NCBI GenBank assembly: GCA_031262085.1
Contig: JAISIN010000114.1
Location: 1-51,327 of the forward strand
Length of the DNA stretch: 51,327 bases
Direction of reading: 5' to 3'
Source: Prevotellaceae bacterium
GTDB lineage: Bacteria > Bacteroidota > Bacteroidia > Bacteroidales > Bacteroidaceae
Shown here: positions 15,066 through 22,939 of the stretch, piece after piece
Layout: each line of letters begins with the position of its first letter
Position numbering within the stretch: position 1 is the stretch's first letter
The notes under the pieces: generated by a model
The model's database searches: none
Told to the model about the DNA's origin: nothing
The model's input: the letters and a program-made list of their open reading frames with translations, nothing else
Translations under genes and position numbers: made by a program

Positions 15066-18038
15066 TTAGGAATCTCTCCAGAGTACCACGCCGTGCTTCT
15101 TCTTCCCGTCAATCTTTACGATCAGCGGAGTATCTGTGTGCACATGTCGCAGATACTCTGTTTCGTTTACTGCCGGTAGCTCGTTGAGGTACTGCTGGTT
15201 GTAGATGCCGTCGCCCGTATAGGCGTTGATGGTGAAGTAGCCCACGCCGAAGGAGGTAAGGTTCTGGAAGAAATGTGTACCCTGACTGGGATCTACACGG
15301 TAGTTGGTCAGTCCGGCTTCTACAATCACACGGGCAGAGCTGATTTGCGACCACTTCACCGGTATGCCGAGCCACGGGTCGTTGCTTCCCCAGCGTCCCG
15401 GACCAATCAGGATGTAGTTCGTATCGGTTTGGCGGAACTGCCGGTTCAGCTTACTTATCTCTTCGGCAATGCGAGGATTATTGGCAGCATTATAGTGTTC
15501 GGTCTTTACATAGATCACGTCGTAGATATCATTCATGATGCCATGCCCCAGTGCATTGTACGAACGCAACAACAACTGTTCGTCGGGCAGGCACGCCAAG
15601 TCTTCGTCGAGCACCTCTTTATTGTCGACGATGGGGCGTATCTGAAGCAGATAGAACGTGCCGCCTCTCTCTTTAAGGTCGTAGTTCATGGTCGCGGCAA
15701 ACTCTATTTCGACTGGTCGGCGCATGGCTTGCTCACTGTTGCTCAGTACCAACTGCAGGATGCGTGCCAAGGGGAAGACATTGTGCTTCAGAATGTTGGA
15801 GAAGGTGATAAGTTTCCTCCCTCCGGGATACAACCCGTCGCGTATCACTTGGTCGTAAGGGTCGTAAGTCGAGACAAGGTAGGTAAGCGACCCGTCTTTC
15901 TCGGCATCCTTCACCGAGAGCTTCAACAAATTGAAACCATCGTCTATGGAGAAGTCGTGCCCCAAGTTGCTCAGGTCGAGGGCATAAAATCGTGTTTGCG
16001 TCTCTTTCAAGGCAAGATCGACCTCACTGGTTTGCAGTATATGAGAGGGGTGATAAGGCGAGAAGCGTAGCGTCATGCCGCCGTCGACAATGTACTTACC
16101 CAATCCGAGCGCCAGATTGACAATACCCTCTTCGGGTTTCTCATCGCCAATGGGATAGTAATTGAGCGATCGTGCCACACCCGAGATGGACGGATAGTAG
16201 CGGTCGCCATACTGTGTACCCACCACTTCTTGCAGAATGACCGCCATCTTTTCCTGATCGATAACGTTGCTGGTGGCTTGCATATAGGCTTTGCTGTCGT
16301 GAAAGTAGACCGAGGCATAGACGCCTTTGATGGCATCGCTCAACATGTGCAGCATTTCGTACTTATCGTCCAGATAGGGAATCATATAGGTGTTGTAGAT
16401 ACCGGCAAACGGCTGATAGTGCGAATCTTCGAGCAGTGACGACGAGCGCACGGCGATAGGCGCCTGCACCACCTCGAAGAAGGTGAAGAAGTCTTCGACC
16501 AGCGTGTCGGGCAGACGGGCTTGCAGGAAGTAGTGCAAGATGGTTTGGTCGTCGACATCCGACAGCGCCACCTGATAGAGGTTGTTGGTATCCATGAACT
16601 CGTCGAAGATGTCGGTACAGAGCACTACGGTCTTAGGTATCACCACGTGACTGTTGCCGAACTCTTCAAATTCGGGATGATGCTTCACCATGTTATCGAT
16701 AAATGCCAGTCCGCGTCCTTTCCCGCCCAGCAACCCTTCGCCGATGCGTGCAAAGTTGGAGTACCGGTCGAAGCGGTCGCGCTTGAACACAGCCACTACG
16801 CCTTGGTTCTTCATCTTTCGATACTTCACAATGGCTTCGAAGATGATGCGTCGATGTTCGTCTATATCTTGCAGGCTGCTCCAAGTCACCCCTTTCAGAA
16901 ACTCTGCCACCGGAAACATGGCGCGCGAGTAGAGCCAGCGGCTCACGTGGTTGCGGCTGATGTGATACAGAAACGATTCGGCAGGCACGGCAAACAGAAT
17001 GTTCTGCAACTCTTTGAGGTTCTTCACGCGGGCTATCTCCTCCATCGTAATGGGGTTGCGGAACACAAAATCGCCAAAGCCGAAGTTGTCCGATACGGCA
17101 CGCCGCAGGTCTACATCCATCTTCTTAGAGTTTTTGTCGATGAAGGCGGCACTGTACTTGTCGGCATACGCGGCATTTTCGGTTTCCGACGACTGAATGA
17201 TGATCGGCATGAAGGGGTCTTCCCTGCGAATGACGGCACACAACTGAATGCCTGCCAATGGGTCTTTTTCGCCCCGCTCCACGCGCGGAAAACGCACGTC
17301 GGTGATGACGCCCAGAATGTTCTGTTTGTACTTCTCGTAAAGCGTGGTGGCTTCGTCGAGCGTGCGTGCCAACACAATCTTGGGACGCCCGCGCATACGC
17401 AGGGTGCGCTGGTGGGCGTTCAGCGCTTCGGTAGAAAACTCCTGACTTTGCTTCAGCACAAATTTGTAGAGGTTGGGCAAGATAGACGAGTAGTAACGTA
17501 TGCCGTCTTCTACCATCAGGATGAGTTGCAAGCCCACCTCGTTGACGTCGTGTTCAAGATTCATCTGATCTTCTACCAACTTGATGATAGATACCAGCAA
17601 GTCGGTGTTGCCCAACCAGCAGAATATATATTCGAACGCGCTGAGGTCTTCGTTTTCTATACGTTTGGTGATACCGTGACTGAACGGGGTCAATATCACG
17701 ATGGGGATACTTTCGTACAGGGTTTTGATGTTACGCGCCACATCGAATGTTTCGTTATCGCCGCTGCCGGGCATGCAGATGATGAGGTCGAACGGCACGG
17801 CAACAAGCTGTTCCAGCGCCTCCTCGTAGGTTGATACTTGGGTGAACCGCGGCGGATAGCGCAGCGATAAGGAGGTGTATTCATTGAATATTTTCTCTTC
17901 AATGCGCCCGTCGTCTTCGAGCATGAAGGCATCGTAAGGGTTGGCAATGAGCAACACGTTGAAGATACGCCGCGTCATCAGGTTGGCAAATTGCGTGTCT
18001 CTGAAATAGAGCTGGTTGAGATCGAGTTTGCTGAGCAT
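15066..18038 (-). CDS. Receiver-like / PEP-synthase-type ATP-grasp protein
   Basis: A 990-residue cytoplasmic protein. Residues about 24-150 look like a degenerate response-regulator receiver fold. Residues about 218-315 look like a second receiver, with a candidate acceptor D247 in 'VITDVRF' and a lysine K302 in 'AFIDKNSKK'. Residues about 430-805 are the PPDK/PEP-synthase N-terminal ATP-grasp domain: 'GLLGGKGRGLAFIDNM', 'APIAVRSSSLLEDSHYQPFAG', 'GIVNLALGLGKYIVDGG' and the terminal 'LLQIRPIV'. The phosphohistidine swivel domain and the PEP-binding barrel of true PEP synthases are absent; the last 185 residues are unrecognised. It is probably not PEP synthase but a phosphotransfer protein of unknown target. 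The HAD gene is 29 nt upstream in the same unit. Confidence 0.8.
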   Translation of the reverse strand: MLSKLDLNQLYFRDTQFANLMTRRIFNVLLIANPYDAFMLEDDGRIEEKIFNEYTSLSLRYPPRFTQVSTYEEALEQLVAVPFDLIICMPGSGDNETFDVARNIKTLYESIPIVILTPFSHGITKRIENEDLSAFEYIFCWLGNTDLLVSIIKLVEDQMNLEHDVNEVGLQLILMVEDGIRYYSSILPNLYKFVLKQSQEFSTEALNAHQRTLRMRGRPKIVLARTLDEATTLYEKYKQNILGVITDVRFPRVERGEKDPLAGIQLCAVIRREDPFMPIIIQSSETENAAYADKYSAAFIDKNSKKMDVDLRRAVSDNFGFGDFVFRNPITMEEIARVKNLKELQNILFAVPAESFLYHISRNHVSRWLYSRAMFPVAEFLKGVTWSSLQDIDEHRRIIFEAIVKYRKMKNQGVVAVFKRDRFDRYSNFARIGEGLLGGKGRGLAFIDNMVKHHPEFEEFGNSHVVIPKTVVLCTDIFDEFMDTNNLYQVALSDVDDQTILHYFLQARLPDTLVEDFFTFFEVVQAPIAVRSSSLLEDSHYQPFAGIYNTYMIPYLDDKYEMLHMLSDAIKGVYASVYFHDSKAYMQATSNVIDQEKMAVILQEVVGTQYGDRYYPSISGVARSLNYYPIGDEKPEEGIVNLALGLGKYIVDGGMTLRFSPYHPSHILQTSEVDLALKETQTRFYALDLSNLGHDFSIDDGFNLLKLSVKDAEKDGSLTYLVSTYDPYDQVIRDGLYPGGRKLITFSNILKHNVFPLARILQLVLSNSEQAMRRPVEIEFAATMNYDLKERGGTFYLLQIRPIVDNKEVLDEDLACLPDEQLLLRSYNALGHGIMNDIYDVIYVKTEHYNAANNPRIAEEISKLNRQFRQTDTNYILIGPGRWGSNDPWLGIPVKWSQISSARVIVEAGLTNYRVDPSQGTHFFQNLTSFGVGYFTINAYTGDGIYNQQYLNELPAVNETEYLRHVHTDTPLIVKIDGKKKHGVVLWRDS

Positions 18039-18067
18039 GGGAGTGATAGATATATTCCGTATCTGTT

Positions 18068-18877
18068 TTATAAGTCTGATAAATCCGATTCTGAAACGAT
18101 GCCGAAGTGCAGCAATGCCTTGACTATGCCGTCGTTGTCTACGGTATCGGTTACATAATCAGCATACCGTTTCACCTCATCGGCAGCATTGCCCATCGCT
18201 ATACCGATACCGGCATGTTGCAACATGCCGGTATCATTGCCGCCGTCGCCAAATGCCATGGTTTCTTGGAGCGGAAGCCCGAAGCGTCGGACAATTTCAT
18301 CAATGCCGTGCTGCTTGGTATTGCCGCAGGCGGTAAGGTCGGCAAAGGCGGGAAACCATCGGTTGGATTCGCAACCGTGCAACAACGGCAGTATCTCCTG
18401 CTCCTGCGCGGTAGTGATGAAAGGGGTCATCTGATAAATGTCTTGCAAACCGATGGTGGAGGGTTCTTTAACCGGCAGAGAGGTTACCTCCAAATAGTTC
18501 AAAAAAACTTGCTGCACCTGCCGGTCGGGGCGATTGAGACATAGATCGTGTTCGCCGACGAAGATGCAGGGGAAATTACGTGCTACCGACAACTGCGCCA
18601 GCGTATGTACGTCGGCTGCGGGTATCGCACTTTTGTATACCACCTCGTCGCCTACCAAGCAATAAGCGCCGTTCATGGTGATGTAACCGTCTATCAGGTT
18701 GCGCTCTTGTAGCGCCGAAAGATTATTGATGATAACGCCCGGACGTCCGGTGGCAATAAATATTTTAACCCCCTTGGCGTGAGCAGCAGCAATCGCCCGA
18801 ATGGCAGACTGCGGAATGACGTGGGTGTGGAAACTGACCAACGTACCGTCGATATCGAAAAATATAGCTTTTATCAT
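18068..18877 (-). CDS. Cof-type HAD-superfamily phosphatase
   Basis: A 269-residue haloacid-dehalogenase hydrolase of the Cof/YidA (type IIB cap) group. Catalytic motif I is 'FFDIDGTLVSF' with nucleophile D8 and acid/base D10, motif II is in 'IFIATGRP', and motif IV is 'AFGDGGNDTGML' near residue 225. Such enzymes dephosphorylate sugar phosphates, FMN or pyridoxal phosphate; the substrate cannot be told here. The start at 18877 gives the canonical N-terminus and lies downstream of a -7 element, while an upstream in-frame Met at 18967 would be outside the transcript. It precedes the receiver/ATP-grasp gene by 29 nt. Confidence 0.9.
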   Translation of the reverse strand: MIKAIFFDIDGTLVSFHTHVIPQSAIRAIAAAHAKGVKIFIATGRPGVIINNLSALQERNLIDGYITMNGAYCLVGDEVVYKSAIPAADVHTLAQLSVARNFPCIFVGEHDLCLNRPDRQVQQVFLNYLEVTSLPVKEPSTIGLQDIYQMTPFITTAQEQEILPLLHGCESNRWFPAFADLTACGNTKQHGIDEIVRRFGLPLQETMAFGDGGNDTGMLQHAGIGIAMGNAADEVKRYADYVTDTVDNDGIVKALLHFGIVSESDLSDL

Positions 18878-18899
18878 ACTTCTTACTAGTTTTGGCGCG

Positions 18900-18907
18900 C
18901 AAATGTA
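18900..18907 (-). promoter_or_regulatory. -7 element for the HAD / ATP-grasp unit
   Basis: TACATTTG on the minus strand fits TAnnTTTG and lies 22 nt before the HAD start codon. It settles the choice of the short start. No -33 TTTG at standard spacing. Confidence 0.5.
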
Positions 18908-19029
18908 CGGCAAATCGGGGACTTTTCGGCAGATTGGATGGGGAAACTCCGAATGAATCCCCCGCAACAGTTCATAAGTTGTTCATAAGAAAAGAATCTC
19001 AAGTGATGCCATGATTACAATTAATGTAC

Positions 19030-19037
19030 TACTTTTG
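19030..19037 (+). promoter_or_regulatory. -7 element four nt before a start codon
   Basis: TACTTTTG ends only 4 nt before the ATG of the HU/SPOR gene, so transcription would start at or beside the start codon. The message may be leaderless. Directly upstream is a short repeat of GTTCATAAG (two copies within 18970-18990). No -33 TTTG. Confidence 0.45.
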
Positions 19038-19041
19038 CACC

Positions 19042-20007
19042 ATGATAGAATTAGCACAACATATAGAAGCACTATTGCTCGACAATGACTGCGTCATCTT
19101 ACCCGGTGTGGGAGGATTCATTACCCATCATACCCCCGCTGCGAGAGTGAAAGGTACATCCACTATTCTCCCTCCTACCCGCCTCATCGGTTTCAACCCG
19201 CAATTGACTATGAACGATGGACTACTCACACAGTCGTATATGTCGGTCTATCACACCAACTACTCCGACGCATCCCGACGTGTAGAACGCTCCATCAAAC
19301 GGCTTATTGCAACCCTGCACAAAGAGGGCAGCATACACCTGCCTCACATCGGCGAAGTACATTACGATATTCACAACGCCTATAGCTTTACCGCTTACGA
19401 CGACAAGATTACTACGCCCGACCTGTACGGATTAGATTCGTTCGAGATACCGCTTCTCAAAGAGAAGAGCATGCTCCGCCTCCCTGCTGCGGAGCACAAC
19501 CATGCCAATCACTTCATTGAGATAAAACTCAACCGTACCTACCTATATCGCACAGCGGCAGTGGCAGCGGTAGCACTCTTCCTGATTTTCCTTCCCACCC
19601 CACCGACCGGAAGGCAGCTGCCCACGCACGAGTACAGCGCCCGACTGCTGCCGGAAGAGCTGCTTAAACAGATTGAAACCGAATCGCTCAGCATCACCCC
19701 CGTCGTGGTGCGCCCGCAAACGTCTCCTCCCGCCACACCGGTAGAAGCAGTATCGGCACAGCCCCAAACGGTCGAACAGCCCAAACCCTATCATATCATC
19801 ATTGCCAGTATGGGCAACACCCGCGATGCCGAAGCCATGGTTTCCGCACTGGCAAGCGAAGGGTTTGCCGATGCCCGCGCCATCGGGGGCAACGGTAAAG
19901 TGCGCGTGGCGATACAATCGTACATCACCCGACAAGAGGCTTATCAGGCGCTGACAGACATTCGGAAAAACGAACGGTTCCGGAATGCGTGGGTACTGAA
20001 GAAGTAA
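19042..20007 (+). CDS. HU-CCDC81 / SPOR domain membrane protein
   Basis: A 321-residue single-pass inner-membrane protein. Residues about 1-125 carry the bacterial HU-CCDC81 pair (an IHF/HU-like fold with 'NDCVILPGVGGFITHHTPA' and 'LPHIGEVHYD'), residues about 169-186 are a membrane helix, residues 190-245 a proline-rich linker, and residues 247-321 a SPOR domain. The SPOR domain binds denuded glycan strands of septal peptidoglycan, so the protein probably works at the division site with the HU-like part in the cytoplasm. The start at 19042 is chosen because the alternative at 19024 lies upstream of the -7 element. It is monocistronic, convergent with the LuxR-type regulator gene. Confidence 0.88.
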   Translation: MIELAQHIEALLLDNDCVILPGVGGFITHHTPAARVKGTSTILPPTRLIGFNPQLTMNDGLLTQSYMSVYHTNYSDASRRVERSIKRLIATLHKEGSIHLPHIGEVHYDIHNAYSFTAYDDKITTPDLYGLDSFEIPLLKEKSMLRLPAAEHNHANHFIEIKLNRTYLYRTAAVAAVALFLIFLPTPPTGRQLPTHEYSARLLPEELLKQIETESLSITPVVVRPQTSPPATPVEAVSAQPQTVEQPKPYHIIIASMGNTRDAEAMVSALASEGFADARAIGGNGKVRVAIQSYITRQEAYQALTDIRKNERFRNAWVLKK

Positions 20008-20017
20008 CGTGCGGAGA

Positions 20018-22885
20018 TTAGCTCATCCGGTTCAGATAATCCATCAGGCTCTCTTCGTGCTCCAAATTGATCTTTTTGCGAATACGGTAGCGCATGGTCT
20101 CTACCCCGCGCACAGAGATGTTCAGTAGCGGTGCAATCTCCTTACTCGACAGATTCATTTTGAGATAGGCACACATCATGCGCTCGTTGAACGATAAGTC
20201 GGGATGCTGTTCTTGCAGGTGCGTCATGAAGTTATTGTGAATCAGGTCGAACTGCTCTTCAATGCGCCGCAACACCTCTTCCGAATTGGTATTGGAATCG
20301 ATCTTGTTGCTCACAATGAGCAATTGTTGCCGCACCTCTTTCTCGTTACCGGCTTTGACAGCTGCCGACATCTGGTGCAGGTCTGCCTTTATCTCGCTTA
20401 GAATTTCGTTTTTACGGGTAAACGAAATCATCAGGTTAGCCATCTCCTGACTCTTGTATTGTAGGTCGCGCTCTAACTTCTCCTTCTCCAAACGGATGAT
20501 TTGCTGCTCTTTCAGCGCATTGTCTTGCGCTACCTTCTCTATCTCCTTATCTTTTTCGAGCGCCACTTGCTGTTTCTTGCGATTCACGCGGAGGTCGTCC
20601 CACTTATAAATACACCAGCCGAAAAGCAACATCAGCAGCACATAAGCCATATAGGCATATACCGAACGATACCACGGCGGAAGGATTCGGAACTCGAACA
20701 GATCGGTAGAGACACTACCGTCGCCAAACAGAGCTTGCACCTCGAACAGATATTGCCCTTCGCGCAAGTTGCTGTATTCCTTGACGGTCGAGGTACCCGG
20801 CGCCGACCATTCGTCGTGGTTCAGCCGATAGCGGTACGTCACCTCTTCGTCGTCGGAGAAGGCAAAAATGCCAAACTCCATCCGCACCGAGTTGCGCTGA
20901 TAAGCGATGCGGGGTTTCGGCTTCCGGTCGAGGTAGTTCACCGTATAGAGCAGGGAATCTCTGGGATAGGTGGTATATACATTGAAAATGTGCACCGCAT
21001 GTCTCATCGCTTCGTCGGGCTTGGAGGTCATGGCAACGGCAAATCCGTTGTAGTGAGGCACTATCACCAGCGAATCGTGCAGCGGGATGATCGTTTCGGC
21101 ATCGGGCACCAACTCCGTCATCTGACGATTGAAAAGCAGCATGCGCGCCACCGTATCACCGGGTGCGACGATGCTGATGCCATCGTGTGTCAAGCCGAAG
21201 AGGCAGTCGCCATGCGCTGTAAGATCATAACAGAAGCTCTTGGTACCCAACATTTTGTTCAGGCTATCGGCAGGCATCATGCTGTCACTCTCCGGGTCGT
21301 ATTTCACAAAGCCGTCGTCGGCGGAAAAGAAGATCTTGCCGCCTATCTTGTGGATGCGAATTCTGCCGGCAGGCATTCCTTTAGTTGCATCGAACAAAGT
21401 GCGCGAAGTAACGTGCGTGAGTGCACTGTCTAACTCTACGCGATAGCAATGATCCAAATCGGTCATCCACAGCACACGAGGCGATTCTTGTTGAAAGAAC
21501 CGGAACGAATCAGAGATATACTCGATGCGTCGGGCTTCCCATTGCCCGTTGCGCAAGGTGAGCAGAAACAAGCCGTCGTACACGCCAATGTAGTAGCTAT
21601 CGGGATAGCGACCGCTGTCACACAGCGGCTGCCCCGTCCAAGCGCTGCCGATGGTGCTGATGCGCTTGAGCGATTGTTGCTCGACCAGGTAGACGCCGCG
21701 GTCGTGGAAGCAGAACAGATGATCGCCAAAGCGCTCCAAGCTCCACACCTGTCCGCTGCTGTTAGATATCAGATCGGGCACATTCGTGCTGTTTGCCTCA
21801 GCCGGATAGTGCAGGTGATACAGTCCACGACTGGTGCCCAAATAGAGACTGTTCCCGTCGAGCAGCGCATCATAACCCGTACCATAAGAATCTTGCGAAG
21901 GATAGAGATTACTCCACGACGAGTTGAAGCAGATATAGTCGATCCCGTTATCCGTCCCTGCCCACACATTGCCGGCATCATCGAATGTCAGCGACAAGAC
22001 GGTGTTGTTTTGTAATCCGTTGTCTTCATTGAAATAGCTGGTGTCGCCCGTGCGGGTGTCGATAATCACGACGCCCTGACGAATGGTGCCCAATGCCAGA
22101 TAGTGACCCGACACAGCGGCACAAAACACCTCGTTCTGAATAAGAAACGGCTCCACACCTATCTGATAGGGCACACAATTGTGTCCGTCGCACAAGAACA
22201 GCCCGTCGGACGCCGTTACCACAAGGGCGCCTCGCGGCGTATCGATAAACTCGCGGATGCGTTTGTGGTTCAAATAGTCGGCTCCGTTCAAAGGGATAAA
22301 ACGGTTGCCCATCAACACCTTCACCCCCTCGCTGGTACCGGCAAAGAGCACGCCGTTCACCACTTCCGAACAGTCAATCTTACACCCCACATCGAGCAGA
22401 GAGTAGGTGCCGTGCACATATTTCAGGAAACGGGTATCGCCTTGGAAGTAGAGTATATCGTCCAACTCGTGTATGCCCCACACATTGCCGATGAATCGCT
22501 CCTGCCCCTTGATGGAATCGGACATGCAGACATAATGCAGAACGCCGTCGGCAGACGGTTGGAGGTAGCCAAACTCGGAGATGCCGCCCACGTAAATGTG
22601 CCGCCCGTCGGCCGAAGGCTGCACCGAACGGGCATTGACACCGTTGTGCAGCGGGAAGAGCATCCAGCTGTGACCGTTGTATTGCAGAATGCCATTCTGA
22701 TTGGCAAAGTAGATCCAGTCGGAATCATAAGCGCTGATTTGCCAAGTCTGCGCACCCGCCTTTACGGCAAGGTGCTTGGGATAATTGATTATGAAGCTGT
22801 TGCGTCCGCCGGCAGCATACAGCGAACCAACGAACGAAACGACTAATGCCGCGAGGCAAACGGAGAAACGACAACTGCCCTTCAT
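20018..22885 (-). CDS. Membrane sensor with beta-propeller, Y_Y_Y domain and LuxR HTH
   Basis: A 955-residue one-component regulator. It has a signal peptide or anchor at the N-terminus, a large periplasmic region of two-component-regulator propeller repeats (about residues 30-660, e.g. 'NTVLSLTFDDAGNVWAGTDNGI'), a triple-tyrosine domain (about 665-740), a membrane helix near 745-765, a charged coiled coil (about 770-890) and a LuxR/GerE-type helix-turn-helix at the C-terminus ('NLSSKEIAPLLNISVRGVETMRYRIRKK'). There is no histidine kinase or receiver, so the signal must pass directly through the membrane to the DNA-binding part. The start at 22885 is set by the promoter at 22907-22939; an upstream Met at 22909 would overlap the -7 element. 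It follows the GH3 gene and may regulate it; that is inference. Confidence 0.85.
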   Translation of the reverse strand: MKGSCRFSVCLAALVVSFVGSLYAAGGRNSFIINYPKHLAVKAGAQTWQISAYDSDWIYFANQNGILQYNGHSWMLFPLHNGVNARSVQPSADGRHIYVGGISEFGYLQPSADGVLHYVCMSDSIKGQERFIGNVWGIHELDDILYFQGDTRFLKYVHGTYSLLDVGCKIDCSEVVNGVLFAGTSEGVKVLMGNRFIPLNGADYLNHKRIREFIDTPRGALVVTASDGLFLCDGHNCVPYQIGVEPFLIQNEVFCAAVSGHYLALGTIRQGVVIIDTRTGDTSYFNEDNGLQNNTVLSLTFDDAGNVWAGTDNGIDYICFNSSWSNLYPSQDSYGTGYDALLDGNSLYLGTSRGLYHLHYPAEANSTNVPDLISNSSGQVWSLERFGDHLFCFHDRGVYLVEQQSLKRISTIGSAWTGQPLCDSGRYPDSYYIGVYDGLFLLTLRNGQWEARRIEYISDSFRFFQQESPRVLWMTDLDHCYRVELDSALTHVTSRTLFDATKGMPAGRIRIHKIGGKIFFSADDGFVKYDPESDSMMPADSLNKMLGTKSFCYDLTAHGDCLFGLTHDGISIVAPGDTVARMLLFNRQMTELVPDAETIIPLHDSLVIVPHYNGFAVAMTSKPDEAMRHAVHIFNVYTTYPRDSLLYTVNYLDRKPKPRIAYQRNSVRMEFGIFAFSDDEEVTYRYRLNHDEWSAPGTSTVKEYSNLREGQYLFEVQALFGDGSVSTDLFEFRILPPWYRSVYAYMAYVLLMLLFGWCIYKWDDLRVNRKKQQVALEKDKEIEKVAQDNALKEQQIIRLEKEKLERDLQYKSQEMANLMISFTRKNEILSEIKADLHQMSAAVKAGNEKEVRQQLLIVSNKIDSNTNSEEVLRRIEEQFDLIHNNFMTHLQEQHPDLSFNERMMCAYLKMNLSSKEIAPLLNISVRGVETMRYRIRKKINLEHEESLMDYLNRMS

Positions 22886-22906
22886 GGGATACGTATTAGT
22901 AGAGCA

Positions 22907-22939
22907 CAAATATACTTTTTTTCAAACGGTTATTCCAAA
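22907..22939 (-). promoter_or_regulatory. Promoter TTTG-N21-TATATTTG for the LuxR-type regulator
   Basis: On the minus strand a -33 TTTG (22936-22939) is followed after 21 nt by the perfect -7 TATATTTG (22907-22914). It overlaps the last codons of the GH3 gene and gives a leader of about 15-20 nt. It shows that the regulator has its own promoter besides any read-through from GH3. Confidence 0.7.

Noticed and set aside
15066..18038. Annotation as phosphoenolpyruvate synthase
   Set aside because: Only the ATP-grasp domain is present; the phosphohistidine and PEP-binding domains are not seen.
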